Below, piece after piece: positions 1 to 10,024 of a stretch of DNA of 64,000 bases. Made by a program: the position numbers and the translations under genes. The DNA is from Ahaetulla prasina (lineage: Eukaryota > Chordata > Lepidosauria > Squamata > Colubridae), in assembly GCF_028640845.1 (NCBI RefSeq), contig NC_080546.1, forward strand, positions 86,466,257-86,530,256, written 5' to 3'. The notes beneath the pieces are model-generated. The model was not told the origin of the DNA. It made no database searches and saw nothing but the letters and a program-made list of their open reading frames with translations. Position 1 is the stretch's first letter. Every line of letters starts with the position of its first letter.

Positions 1-51
1 AAGCATTTTTTTACAACCTCTTTGGCCAAAGAGGTTGTAGAAAAAATGCTT
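1..51. repeat. Near-perfect palindrome
   Basis: Two 25-26 base arms meet at TTTGGCCAAA; the left arm reads AAGCATTTTTT..ACAACC and the right arm is its reverse complement apart from a one-base length difference. It could extrude as a cruciform or fold as a hairpin RNA. It sits at the window edge, so its outer context is unknown. It directly abuts a hAT-MITE end, and a related half-palindrome is found near 45601-45630 inside another MITE, so it is probably an internal part of that MITE family. Confidence 0.8.
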
Positions 52-71
52 CTAAAAGTTTTTTTTTTAAA

Positions 72-158
72 GTTGGCCACGCCCATCCAGTCACATTACC
101 ACCCCCACCAAGCCACACCCACAGAACCAGTAGTAACAAATTTTACATTTCACCCCCA
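72..158 (-). mobile_element. hAT MITE fragment (family B)
   Basis: This is the terminal part of the commonest MITE in the window. It carries the GC-rich phrase 'ccacgccca', the motif 'agaaccagtagta' and the terminus TTTCACCCCC that matches the family end TTTCACCCCTG. The other end is not present, so no target duplication can be tested. Confidence 0.6.
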
Positions 159-229
159 GATGGATGGATTGAATGATCATCTTCATCCATGTATACTCAT
201 GCTATAGTTTAGTTCACTTCCTTCAAGCC

Positions 230-580
230 CTACATGTGGCCAAGTTTACTTCTATTTAGACCAAATACAAATTGTCCACTCCAAGCAAACTTGTAAGGAG
301 AACTTGCCTTATTCCTCACCAAGTGCAACAGGGGAATACCTTTCCTATGGAACCCTCTTCCACTGGATATGAGAGTTGCACCTTCGGTTCTAATGCAGTG
401 TATATTTAGGAAGTTTTTAAATGCAACTTTTTTCAATGTTTTCGCCCCGCAACATTTGCGACTGTTCTGAGAGTGCTTGGAGGTCCCTGAATATGTGATA
501 TATTTCCATTGTTGGATACAGTACCATGATTTTCTGAGTCTGATTCTTGGCTGCATTTCTCTGCTTACTCTACTCATAAT
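230..580 (+). mobile_element. Possible decayed LINE reverse-transcriptase tail
   Basis: In the third plus frame around 340-440 the translation contains LWNPLPLDMRVAPS followed by FRKFLNATFF, which resembles the 'LWNSLP...FKK.LK..LF' end of L2/CR1-type reverse transcriptases. There are frame breaks on both sides. An alternative is chance similarity in non-repetitive DNA. The rest of the stretch shows nothing I recognise. Confidence 0.35.
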
Positions 581-639
581 TGTTAATTTAGCGTTCTAAT
601 AATCATTCGTTCGCATTTAGTCTCAAATGGTTGAAGTGC

Positions 640-1366
640 CATGAAAGGGAGGGTGGAAAGGAGAAAGAAGGAAGGAAGGAAGGAAGGAAGGAAGGAAGGA
701 AGGAAGGAAGGAAGGAAGGAAGGAAGGAAGGAAGGAAAGGTAATGAGGGAGGGAAGGAGGGATGGAGGGAAGGAAGGAAGGAAATAAATGAAGGAAGAAA
801 GGAAAGGTGAGGGAGGGAGGGAGGGAGGAAGGAAGGAGAGGAGAGAGAGGAAGGAGAGAGGAAGGAGGGAGGAAGGAGTGAGGAGGAAGGAATGAAAGGA
901 AAGGAGAGAGGAAGGAGGGATGGAGGAGGAAGGAATGAAAGGAAAGGAAAGGAAAGGAAAGGAGGAGAGAGGAAGGAGGGAGAAAGGAGGAGGGAGGAAG
1001 GAAGGAAGGAAGAAATAAAGGAAGGAAGGAAGGAAGGAAGGAGGAGGGAGGAAGGAAGGAAAGGAAAGGAAGGAAGGAAGAAGGAAGGAAGGAAGGAAGG
1101 AAGGAAGGAAGGAAGGAAGGAAGGAAAGAAAGAAAGGAAGGAAGAAAGGAAAGGAAAGGGGGAAGGGAGGGAGGAAGGAAAGGAAAGGAAAGGAAAGGAG
1201 GGAGAGAGGGAAGAAGAAAAGAAAGGAAGGAAGGAAAGAAGGAAGGAAGGAAAAGGAAGGAGGAAAAGAGGAAGGAAAGGTAAGGAAAGGAGGAAGGAAG
1301 GAAGGAAGGAAGGAAGGAAGGAAGGAAGGAAGGAAGGAAGGAAGGAAGGAAGGAAGGAAGGAAGGA
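640..1366. repeat. (GGAA)n polypurine tract
   Basis: About 725 bases of almost pure purine on the plus strand, mainly GGAA units with GGGA, GGAAA and GAGA variants. Long proteins predicted in both directions here (Lys/Glu/Gly-rich or Pro/Ser/Phe-rich) are translations of the repeat and not genes. Long mirror-like purine runs can form triplex DNA in vitro. Confidence 0.95.
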
Positions 1367-1929
1367 TCATTTTTTCCAATCCCATTTATATGACCAATAT
1401 TCAGTCACAATATTTACCACCTTAAAAGGGGGGAATGTCCTTTCCTTTATTTCTAGATACCACTATAATTAACATTAGAAAGTGTCCCATTTCTCTGTAT
1501 TTGCCAGTTGTAAGATATAGATTGGATCAGGAAGCCAACTGAACAATAAGGCACTGGAGCAGGACTTTATGTAGGTAGGCTAATCTTGCAAGTCTGCTCT
1601 TCCCTCCTCCTCATATCCCATTGAATCAGGCAGAAGCCAGTCTGAGTCTCTTTCTAAGACTTAAGGAATATCTCTGCTCTGGTTGTTTCTCTAAAGGCTT
1701 CTGAAGATTCCCTACAAATCCATTTCTATATCTCTCATCACCATCTCTCTAGGTTGGCAAAGGGGAAAAAGGAAAAAAAAACCAAACCCTACAAAAGATA
1801 GCACCCATAGGCTTTCCTTTTCATTGATCTAATGTTTGTGGCATCATTGGAAGATCCAAAAATCAAGCTAGGGACAGAGTGTCCGTGAGAAAATCTATCT
1901 CTGTGGTTGTTCAGAGGGTCAGTGTTGAG
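1367..1929. other. Stretch with no recognised feature
   Basis: No open frame, repeat or known element was recognised. Base composition is ordinary. It ends where a hAT element begins. Confidence 0.5.
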
Positions 1930-1994
1930 CACCTAACCCTGTGTTGGCAAACCTATGGAACGCGTGCCAGAACCATCCCATGAGGGACACATGG

Positions 1995-2520
1995 TGTTGT
2001 GTCTGCGCCCCCCGAGCCGGGCCCCCTGCCAGAAAGTGACTCGGAAAGTGAGGGGGAAGGGCCGTCAGGACTTACCTCGGGAGCACTGGCTTCCTTGGCT
2101 CAGCTCCAGGAGCCAGAGGCAGGCCAGGTGGAGGAGATAATGAGGCCTCTGTCCCCTGACTCTTCCCCCTCAGGCCACGCCTCCAGACCCAGCTGATGGC
2201 AATCAGGCCTGGCTGGACCCTAGGTTTCGTAGGCGGGAGAGGTGGGAACAACAGAAGCAGGAGTGGGGCAGGCCTAGGAAGTGCTGAGTCATGGAGCCAC
2301 ACCCCACAGGATATAAAGACAGCAAGAGCTGCTGTCCCTCTTCGTAGCAGGCAAATTAACTGCTTAACTAAGAGCTGAAGTACTGTTTGTTCCTCGGTGA
2401 CTCATCGGCGTCGAGGGAGATAACAGAGACACTTGGCAGATGTGCGCTAGTTTGCTGCCAGAGCTGATAGTGCCGGCTAATTAAGCCATCGCTCGGACGG
2501 AGGCAAGGGGGGACAGAACA
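1995..2520 (+). mobile_element. Solo LTR with 5-bp target duplication
   Basis: Starts TGTTGTGTC and ends CAGAACA, flanked by CATGG at 1990-1994 and 2521-2525. A TATA-like box (GATATAAAG) lies near 2310. No internal gag/pol and no second LTR is present, so it probably arose by LTR-LTR recombination. From the second base of the LTR an open frame of about 65 codons encodes an acidic segment (PESDSESEGEG). The class is Gypsy-like or endogenous-retrovirus-like; termini alone cannot decide. Confidence 0.85.
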
Positions 2521-2772
2521 CATGGCCTCTCTGGCTCCTCTTACATTTTCCTGTGCACATACATGCGCTGGTCAGCTGGCCTTCACACACACTGGTCAGC
2601 TGGACTTCGCACACGCGGGAGTGCTGAAACCCAGAACAGCAGTGTTCCATCACGCATGAGTGTGCCGGCAGCCACAGTTTCGGGTTTCCATCGTGCACAT
2701 GCACGACGACCAACTGTTTGTTGGGTGGACGTCGACACTGGAATCTGGAAGTTTGGGTGCCGGTGCGCCCGG

Positions 2773-3283
2773 GGTGAAATGCTCCTAGTTCAGACCGGAT
2801 CATGTGATCCGGTAGCGATGGGGGCCGGTAGTTCGGAGAACCAGTAGCAAAAATCCCTGCCCCCCATCACCGCCCACACCTCGCTGTTCCTCTTCTCTGT
2901 CCCTGAAGCTCTCGGTGGTGATATAGCTGCAAATGGCCTTAAATGACTGCTGTGGCCGCTTCAAAGGGCTGCACTACAGCTGATCAGCACTGTAGGCAGC
3001 TAGTAGACTGGTGCCTCTATTTTTAAAGAAGGTAGACCGGTGCCTCCCCAAAAAAAGGCAATTAGTAGACCGGTGCCTCTATTTTTAAAGAAGGTAGACC
3101 GGTGCAGTCCCAAATTTTGTATACTTTGTTTATTATTTTTATTTATTATTATTGGCCATGCCCATTCAGTCACCTGACCACCAAGCCACGCCCACTGGGT
3201 CACCTGACCACCAAGCCGTGCCCACCAATTAAGCCACGCCCACAGAACCAGTAGGGAAAATTTTTAGATTTCACCCCTATGGT
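2773..3283 (-). mobile_element. hAT MITE nested in the family C element
   Basis: Begins GGGGTGAAATGCTCC and ends TTTCACCCCT, matching the family B terminal motif. The target duplication is weak (GGTGCGCC against GGTGTGCG if the right end is set 2 bases further), so the exact ends are uncertain. Internally, 3000-3108 contains two copies of a roughly 63-base unit built around 'gtagaccggtgcct'. Confidence 0.6.
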
Positions 3284-3585
3284 GTGCGTATGTGCAATGG
3301 AACACTGCTCTTTCGGATTGTGGTACTCCCACGCATGCGAAGGCCAGCAAGGCTGTGTGGTCCAAGTGGGATGGTTTTGCATGCCATTTCCTGCATGCAA
3401 GTCAGCACGTGGTGACATAAAAGGTTAGCCATCACTACACCTAACCTATCAACACAGTGAAGTTTTTGTTGAGGAACAATCAAACGTCTCAAGGAGACAA
3501 CTTGCAGCTCAGTTCTTGTGGTCTTTTCTACACCCTTTCTCTCTCTTTTTTTACACTCAGAGTCTTTCAGAATATGGAGGGCCAT

Positions 3586-3758
3586 TTTTGGTCTAGTGAT
3601 AAAGTGATCAGTCTAGAAACCAAGAAAGCATGTATTCTAGTCATGTTTGGGCATGAAAACTGGCTGGGTGAGTTGGTCCAATCACCAGGAATACTGTGAG
3701 TTCTAATCCTGCCTTAGGCCTGAAAGACACCTGTGTGACTTTGGTCCAATTGCTAGGA
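3586..3758 (+). mobile_element. tRNA-derived SINE, 5' part
   Basis: The sequence has the layout of a squamate tRNA-SINE: 'tggtctagtg' near the start, then 'gagttctaatcctgcc' like a B box. It is cut at 3758 by the Tigger-like transposon and resumes at 4773. Its family is not assigned. Confidence 0.6.
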
Positions 3759-3760
3759 TA

Positions 3761-4770
3761 CAGTGGAACCTCTGGTCATGACCATAATTCATTCCATAAC
3801 TTGGGTTGCAACCTGATTTGGTTGTGACCTGAACTTAATGCAGCGGCCATTAAAACAAACAACAGGAAATTTGGCATTTACCAAAAAAAAAAAACAAAAA
3901 AAAACGGCGCAGAAGGGGAAATCAGCCACAGTGATGTTTGATCGCCACCCGTGTATGTGTTTGTAACCAGATTCAAACATTTTGTGAATTTTTTCACAAA
4001 AAAAATTTGGGATCAGGATTCCTTATGCACAGTCACTCATGCCCTCGTCACTTCCCGCCTGCACTACTGCAACGCTCTCTACATGGGGCTCCCCTTGAAG
4101 AGCACTCAGAGGCTCCAACTGGTCCAGAATGCGGCTGCACAGGTAGTAGAGGGAGCAACTCGAGGCTCCCATGTAACACCTCTCCTGCGCAAGCTGCACT
4201 GGTTGCCGGTGGTCTTCCAGGTGCAATTCAAGGTGCTGGTTACCATCTTTAAAGCGCTCCATGGCATAGGACCGGGTTACTTCTGAGATCACCTGCTGCC
4301 ACCAATTGCCTCCCATCGACCTGTGCGCTCCCATAGGGAGGGCCTCCTCAGGTTGCCGTCGGCCAGACAATGTCGACTGGTGACCCCCAGGGGAAGAGCC
4401 TTCTCTGTGCGGGCTCCTGCCCTCTGGAACGAGCTACCTCCAGGGATACGTCAACTCCCTGACCTCCGGACCTTCCAACGCGAGCTAAAGACATTTTTGT
4501 TTCATCGCGCAGGGCTGGCCTAATAGTTTTAATGGGGACTTTTAAATAGAGTTTTAGTCTTTATAGAGTTTTAGTTTCTTAGCCTATTGAATTAGTTTTT
4601 TAATAATGTTTTTAATATTTGTATCTTTGTTTTATTTGGCTGTAAACCGCCCTGAGTCCTTCGGGAGAAGGGCGGTATATAAATTAAAATAATAAAAAAA
4701 CAATTATTATTTTTTGCTCAGAACCCAATTTGGTCATGGTCAGAAGCGTTCGTGACCAGAGGTTCTACTG
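3761..4770. mobile_element. Tigger/pogo-like DNA transposon remnant
   Basis: Inverted termini CAGTGGAACCTCTGGTCA and the reverse complement of its right end (CAGTAGAACCTCTGGTCA) are flanked by TA on both sides (3759-3760 and 4771-4772), the target duplication of Tc1/mariner-superfamily elements. Beyond the termini the arms also match ('catgacca', 'aatt.ggtt'). No transposase frame survives. The middle is replaced by a later L2 insertion. It interrupts a tRNA-SINE, so the order is SINE, then this element, then L2. Confidence 0.75.
4012..4700 (+). mobile_element. L2 LINE, 5'-truncated 3' end
   Basis: Encodes the C-terminus of an L2-type reverse transcriptase: LQLVQNAAAQVVEG, then LHWLPVVFQVQFKVL, TIFKALHG and LWNELPPGIRQLPDLRTF. 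A single TGA at 4284-4286 interrupts an otherwise open frame from about 4000 to 4523, so the copy is fairly young but dead. The 3' end has the L2 tail 'aaccgccctgagtccttcgg' and finishes in A/T-rich repeats. It lacks the endonuclease and most of the RT. Confidence 0.85.
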
Positions 4771-4772
4771 TA

Positions 4773-5060
4773 CTGTGAGTTCTAGTCCTGCCCGGATATG
4801 CAAACCAACTCGGTGATTTTGGGATAATCACTAGGAGACCATGAGTTCTAATCCTGCCCAGGTATGCAAACCAACTGGGTGATTTTGGGATAATCTCTAG
4901 GAGACCATGAGTTCTAGTCCTGCCGGGGTATGTAAACCAACTGGCTGATTTTGGGATAATCACTAGGAGACCATGAGTTCTAGTCCTGCCTTAGCCATGA
5001 AAGACAACTCTTTGACCAGTCACTCTCTCTTGGCCCAGTTGACAACAGAGGATTGTAGTG
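4773..5060 (+). repeat. SINE 3' part with ~68-bp tandem units
   Basis: Four imperfect copies of a unit containing 'ccatgagttctagtcctgcc' and 'gattttgggataat' follow one another, ending in 'cactctctcttggcccagtt'. The first resumes the SINE interrupted at 3758. The repeats look like internal tandem amplification of the SINE B-box region. Confidence 0.7.
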
Positions 5061-5109
5061 ATTGGGGATAACAGGAGGAGGAAAAGGTACTAGATTTATT
5101 TGGTCAACT

Positions 5110-5111
5110 AG

Positions 5112-5148
<37 letters not shown>

Positions 5149-5195
5149 AACAACAACAATAATAATAATAGTTATTCTAAAAATAATAAAAAATT
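5110..5195. repeat. (GTT)n/(AAC)n/(AAT)n microsatellite
   Basis: About twelve GTT units run directly into AACAACAAC and then AAT units, so the plus strand is self-complementary at the switch point. It is probably the tail of the preceding SINE. Confidence 0.85.
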
Positions 5196-5230
5196 ACAAA
5201 TGCAATGCATAAACAAACATCACATCTGCG

Positions 5231-6031
5231 CAGTGGTGGGTTTCACATCTTGTTACCACCAGTTCACCCCGCGCACATGAACCTTCCGTGCCTGTGCCTG
5301 GCCTTCCGTGCATGCACTTTGCTCTCTCGTGAGCCTCCCCCGCATGTGCCTGGCCCCAAAAATAGAATGGCAAAGTGCCGGGGAGGGGGGGGCACCCGCG
5401 ATCTCTGCTATCGGTTTGCCCAATGTTGCCCGTCAGCAGCCTACAGAGCTGGCAATGGAGTCGGACAGCGATGAGGCTGAGGTGAGGCCGGGGCCATCGA
5501 GAAGTGAGGTGCTGACTCCAGAGCCTCCAGAACCTGATAGTAGTGAGGCAGAGGAACAAGAGGAGCCTGTTCCTAATGCACGCATGAGAAGAGCTGCCAG
5601 AAGGCAAGAGTAGCTGAAGCAAAGAGGACGACTCGGGAGTAAGGCCAGGAGATGATTGGCCCCTCCCATAAGACTTAAAACAGACCAGCACCTGTGTTTG
5701 AGCTTTGCCGGAAAACAACGTTGTAGCTGCGTCTTCTGCTGCGTCTTCTGCTCCATCTTCTGCTTCGTGTACACTTTGTTTTTGTGGCTTCTGGACGTTT
5801 GCCAGGACGGGCCTTTGGCAGTTTGCCTAATTGGACTAAGGTTTGTGAGATAACTGAGGAATTTGTGTTTGGGAGGCATTTGTTTTACTTTGAGTTGAAC
5901 GACCCTGGGAATGAAGTAATTCCCAGCTGTTCGAATAAAGTTTGTTTTTCCACGGACTAAGTTTATTACTACCTATTTGGGCCTGGGTCACAACACCCAA
6001 ACTGGTCTGAACTGGTTGAATACTACCTCTG
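5231..6031. mobile_element. hAT MITE (family B) split by a solo LTR
   Basis: Starts CAGTGGTGGGTTTCA and ends GAATACTACCTCTG. The flanking octamers CATCTGCG and AATCTGCA agree at 6 of 8 positions. The interior is broken by the LTR at 5424-5995; the MITE resumes with 'actggtctgaactggttg'. No coding capacity. Confidence 0.7.
5424..5995 (+). mobile_element. Solo LTR with CCCAA target duplication
   Basis: Termini TGTTGCC and CACAACA, flanked by CCCAA at 5419-5423 and 5996-6000. It is 572 bases, the same length as the copy at 31680-32251. AATAAA lies near 5934. The upstream part encodes an acidic-then-basic peptide: QQPTELAMESDSDEAE near the start, later EAEEQEEPVPNARMRRAARR, ended here by TAG where a related copy has CAG. 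No internal retroelement region. Confidence 0.88.
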
Positions 6032-6091
6032 AATCTGCAGTAGGAACTAGCATAGCCACCTCAAAACACAAGATCGGGGATGCATCAATTT

Positions 6092-6094
6092 TAA

Positions 6095-6141
<47 letters not shown>

Positions 6142-6176
6142 ATAAATAAATAAATAAATAAATATTTAAATAAATA
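6092..6176. repeat. (AACT)n then (AAAT)n microsatellite
   Basis: About twelve AACT units switch to AAAT units. Simple tandem repeat. Confidence 0.95.
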
Positions 6177-6890
6177 GAACCTCACCACATTTTAACAAAA
6201 AATGTCCAGAAGTCCAAAGAGGATCTGACAAGACTTCGAAGTCTCCCACAAGCAAAACAAAATTATGAAGGACCAAATGCCACCAATGATGGAACAATAG
6301 CATCGACGGTAACCTTGCTATATTATTTCCTAAGCTGCCAAATCTCCATTATATAAAAGAAAAAAACACACCTCCCTTGGAAAGAAAGAAAAAGGCACAA
6401 CCTGGACTAATGTTTGTCATTTGGCTGTTTTTGCAAAGGCGCAAGAAACACCGAGCTATTTTCCTTTTTCAATAGCTCTTAAAAATAAACGCCCTGCGTA
6501 CAAGGCCTACATAGAAAAAACATCTATGGGTTTCGAAAATGTCACTTTACTTAGGAACTTGAGAAATCGCAAAAGTAATGACCGCCTCCACAAAAGAATA
6601 ATTATCTAATGTGCAATTGGCAGCCGCTTCCCGCAACATGTATTTTTGAAGCATGTTGTGTTCCTTTCCCAAGCCGCTTAGGAAATAAGGCTCACGATGG
6701 TTAGAATTGAGTATAAATGTTTTAAAATCAAATTTGGAAGGCGAGCTTAAAACCTCCCTGGTTAAAGTAGAGGCCTTTATGAAGCCAGAATAACTTCGAC
6801 TTTGGTATTAAGCTTATTACCAACTTTTTTTTAAAAAAAAGTAAAAATACAAAGTAAGAAGCAAATAACAACAACAACAACAATAATAAT
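6177..6890. other. Repeat-free stretch
   Basis: No recognisable transposable element or coding frame. The piece at 6420-6700 has normal composition and several short open frames of no recognised family. Being free of repeats in such a repeat-rich window makes it a reasonable place to look for conserved non-coding DNA, but nothing in the sequence proves that. Confidence 0.4.
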
Positions 6891-7182
6891 AATAGTTGAT
6901 ACCCATTGTCATCGGGGCCCTTGGTATCATGTCCAAGAATTTTATAAGATATATCAGTAAATTGCAGTTTCCTGCAATAACATCAGCGGAACTGCAAAAA
7001 ACTGCGCTACTCGGAACATTGTACATCTTAAGAAGGTACTTGGTTGATACCTAGGACGCTGGCAGCAACCCAGATCAACCATTAGCACCAGTCAATGCTA
7101 TTTGTGATGTATTTTTGAACGTACAGTTGACTGAGTTTCATTTTTAATGAATAAAGTAAATAATAATAATAATAATAATAAT
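6891..7182 (+). mobile_element. LINE 3' end, possibly R4/Dong-like
   Basis: The plus strand encodes IPIVIGALGIMSKN and then LQKTALLGTLYILRRYL followed by a stop near 7050. I recall this ending from reverse transcriptases of restriction-endonuclease-type LINEs, but the family is uncertain. The 3' end carries an (AAT)n tail (about 7160-7182), and an (AAC)n(AAT)n run sits just 5' of the coding remnant, so only about 290 bases survive. Confidence 0.5.
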
Positions 7183-7555
7183 TCTTTGCTGGAATCCCAT
7201 AGAAACAAACTGGCCATAGGAACGGATAGGCCTGCTATGTCACCAGTAATTGATTAATGATAACTTAATTTCTCATTAAAATGGGTCTATCTTCTTGTTT
7301 ATATAATAAAGAACAATAATCTTTCAAACACTTTGGGTGTTTCCACCTTCTAGATAGAATAAAAGGTTTTGACAACATTATTTATATATTAGATTTATAA
7401 TCTTTTTTCCCCAAGATCTCATTTGGGCATAAAAAACAATCCCTCATCCATTTTCTTTTTCTACAACCCAAAGATACCCAAAAATCTTCTTAATATACTT
7501 TAGTTCAATATATCCCTAGTAACAATATGTAAATAATTTGAATATGTCTTCCTTT
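7183..7555. other. AT-rich stretch with no recognised feature
   Basis: No element or frame was recognised. It ends at the (CTC)n tract that starts the tandem duplication. Confidence 0.4.
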
Positions 7556-7668
7556 CTCCTCCTCCTCCTCCTCCTCCTCTTCCTCCACAACTCCTCCTCC
7601 TCCTCCTCCTCCTCCTCCTCCTCCTCCTCCTCCTCCTCCTCCTCCTCCTCCTCCTCCTTCTTCTTCTT
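7556..7668. repeat. (CTC)n/(TTC)n microsatellite
   Basis: Trinucleotide CTC/TCC array interrupted once by 'ttcctccacaac', ending in TTC units. The same interruption recurs at 9484-9497. Confidence 0.95.
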
Positions 7669-7701
7669 CCAGATACAGATAAACAGAATTGGAAGGGACC
7701 T

Positions 7702-8122
7702 AATAGAATAGAATAGAATAAAATTTTATTGGCCAAGTGTGATTGGACACACAAGGAATTTGTCTTGGTGCATATGCTCTCAGTGTACATAAAAGAAAAG
7801 ATACGTTCATCAAGGTACGACATTTACAACACAATTGATGATCAATATATCAATATAAATCATAAGGATTGCCAGCAACAAGTTATAGTCATACAGTCAT
7901 AAGTGGAAAGAGATTGGTGATGGGAACTATGAAACGATTAATAGTAGTGCAGATTCAGTAAATAGTCTGACAGTGTTGAGGGAATTATTTGTTTAGCAGA
8001 GTGATGGCCAAGAAAAAACTGTTCTTGTGTCTAGTTGTTCTGGTGTGCAGTGCTCTATAGCGTCGTTTTGAGGGTAGGAGTTGAAACAGTTTATGTCCAG
8101 GATGCGAGGGATCTGCAAATAT
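7702..8122 (-). mobile_element. AATAG-tailed LINE 3' end
   Basis: The 3' terminus ends in AATAG units (7702-7722) next to 'ttggccaagtgtgattgg'. The minus strand upstream contains the end of a reverse transcriptase (HPGHKLFQLL, RYRALHTRTT). This matches the snake CR1-like LINE said to seed AATAG microsatellites. It is 5'-truncated and inserted in a CR1. Confidence 0.75.
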
Positions 8123-8671
8123 AATAGGTCATCTAGTCCAACTCCCTACTCAAGCAGGAGACCCTATACCATTTCTGACAAATGGCAGTCCAATCTTTTC
8201 TTGAAAGTCTCAAGTGATGAAGCTCCCACAACTTCCGAAGGCAAACTCTTCCTTTGGTTGATTGTTCTCACTGTCAGAAATTTTCTCCTCATTTCTACGT
8301 TGAATCTCTCCTTGGTCAGTTTCCATTCATTATTCCTTGTCTGGCCTTCAGGTGCTTTGAAAAACAGCTTGACCCTCTCCTCTCTGTGGAAGCCCCTCAA
8401 GTATTGGAAGACAATTATCATGTCTCCCCTGGTCCTTCTCTTCACTAGACTAGTCATGCCCAGTTCATGTAGCCGTTCTTCATATGTTTTATTCTCCTGT
8501 CCCCTAATCATCTTGGTTGCTCTCCTCTGCATTTTTTCTAGAGTCTCAACATCTTTTTTAGAGTGTGGTGACCAAAACTGGATGCAGTGCTCTAGCTGTG
8601 GTCTTACTAGAGCTTTATAGAGTGGTATTAGTACCTCACTTGATCTTGATTGTATCTCTCTGTTAATGCAA

Positions 8672-8943
8672 TTTTTTTTTTAGTTTTCTTTATTTGAATT
8701 TATATCCCGCCCTTCTCCGAAGACTCAGGGCGGCTTACACTATGTCAAGCAATAGTCTTCATCCATTTGTATATTATATACAAAGTCAACTTATTGCCCC
8801 CAACAATCTGGGTCCTCATTTTACCTACCTTATAAAGGATGGAAGGCTGAGTCAACCTTGGGCCTGGTGGGACTTGAACTTGCAGTAATTGCAAGCAGCT
8901 GTGTTAATAACAGACAGACTTAGTCTGCTGAGCCACCAGAGGC
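8672..8943 (-). mobile_element. tRNA-SINE with L2-like 3' tail
   Basis: Read on the minus strand it begins at 8943 with 'gcctctggtggctcag' (A-box region), has a B-box-like 'caagtcccaccagg', and ends with 'ccctgagtcttcggagaagg' and a T/A tail. That end matches the L2 LINE tails in this window, suggesting L2-dependent retrotransposition. It is inserted in the CR1. Confidence 0.8.
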
Positions 8944-9154
8944 CCAATTTAAGATTGAGTTGGCTGTTTTAGCTGCCGCTCCACATTGCTGGCTCATATT
9001 TAGCTGATTATCTGCTAAGACTCCAAGATCCCTCTCACAGTCACTGCTATTAAGCCTGCTTTTCCCCACTTTACGTATGTTTTATATGTTATTATATAGT
9101 TTATACAGTATCTTCTTCTTCTTCTTCTTCTTCTTCTTCTTCTTCTTCTTTTTT

Positions 9155-9384
9155 TTTTTTTTGTTTGTTTACATTTATATTCTGCCCTTCTCCGAAGACT
9201 CAGGGCGGCTTACAGTGTATAAGGCAATAGTCTCATTCTATTTGTATATTTTTTTTACAAAGTCAACTTATTGCCCCCCCAACAATCTGGGTCCTCATTT
9301 TACCTACCTTATAAAGGGTGGGAGGCTGAGTAATTGCAGGGTCTGTGTTCTAATAACAGGCTTCTTAACGGCCTGAGCTATCCC
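9155..9384 (-). mobile_element. tRNA-SINE, second copy, partly deleted
   Basis: Same family as 8672-8943: 'cttctccgaagactcagggc' near the left and a tRNA-like head near 9384. About 40 bases near 9325 are missing relative to its counterpart in unit 2. A (TTC)n run at 9106-9150 precedes it and another follows. Confidence 0.75.
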
Positions 9385-9582
9385 GGCTTCTTCTTCTTCT
9401 TCTTCTTCTTCTTCTTCTTCTTCTTCTTCTTCTTCTTCTTCTTCTTCTTCTTCTTCTTCTCCTCCTCCTCCTCCTCCTCCTCCTCTTCCTCCACAACTCC
9501 TCCTCCTCCTCCTCCTCCTCCTCCTCCTCCTCCTCCTCCTTCTTCTTCTTCCAGATACAGATAAACAGAATTGGAAGGGACC

Positions 9583-10024
9583 TAATAGAATAGAATAGAA
9601 TAGAATAGAATAGAATAGAATAGAATTTTATTGGCCAAGTGTGATTGGACACACAAGGAATTTGTCTTGGTGCATATGCTCTCAGTGTACATAAAAGAAA
9701 AGATACGTTCATCAAGGTACGACATTTACAACACAATTGATGATCAATATATCAATATAAATCATAAGGATTGCCAGCAACAAGTTATAGTCATACAGTC
9801 ATAAGTGGAAAGAGATTGGTGATGGGAACTATGAAACGATTAATAGTAGTGCAGATTCAGTAAATAGTCTGACAGTGTTGAGGGAATTATTTGTTTAGCA
9901 GAGTGATGGCCAAGAAAAAACTGTTCTTGTGTCTAGTTGTTCTGGTGTGCAGTGCTCTATAGCGTCGTTTTGAGGGTAGGAGTTGAAACAGTTTATGTCC
10001 AGGATGCGAGGGATCTGCAAATAT
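9583..10024 (-). mobile_element. AATAG-tailed LINE 3' end, duplicated copy
   Basis: As at 7702-8122, with about eight AATAG units at the 3' tail. It sits at the identical position in the duplicated CR1, so it was copied with the segment and is not an independent insertion. Confidence 0.78.

Larger units (their letters stand above)
1939..3437. mobile_element. hAT element, family C, carrying two insertions
   Basis: Left terminus CTGTGTTGGCAAACC pairs with right terminus GGTTAGCCATCACTA as imperfect inverted repeats of the form CAGTGATGGC. Nine-base direct repeats CACCTAACC lie at 1930-1938 and 3438-3446, consistent with the 8-bp duplication made by hAT transposases plus a chance match. No transposase frame remains. 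The interior holds a solo LTR (1995-2520) and a second MITE (about 2773-3283), so this element is older than both. Confidence 0.75.
7671..9103 (-). mobile_element. CR1 LINE 3' end carrying two insertions
   Basis: Read on the minus strand, 8532-8164 encodes the CR1 RT C-terminus (RRATKMIRGQ, TYEERLHELG, RRKFLTVRTINQ, FKKRLDCHL). The CR1 3' end motif 'cagaattggaagggacc' lies at 7684-7700. The element is interrupted by an AATAG-tailed LINE (7702-8122) and a SINE (8672-8943). Upstream, 8944-9103 continues the coding region of the same CR1. It is 5'-truncated and non-functional. Confidence 0.8.
7556..9460. repeat. Tandem duplication, unit 1 (~1.9 kb)
   Basis: Spans (CTC)n, a CR1 3' end, an AATAG-tailed LINE, a SINE, and a second SINE, ending in (TTC)n. 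Unit 2 starts at 9461 with the same (CTC)n and repeats the same order. Differences I can see are very few: single-base changes near 8169, 8352 and 8751, one 15-base indel near 8456, microsatellite lengths, and a ~40-base deletion near 9325. Confidence 0.88.

Noticed and set aside
603..1425. Long open frames of 260 and 177 codons on opposite strands
   Set aside because: They are translations of (GGAA)n; low complexity and present on both strands.
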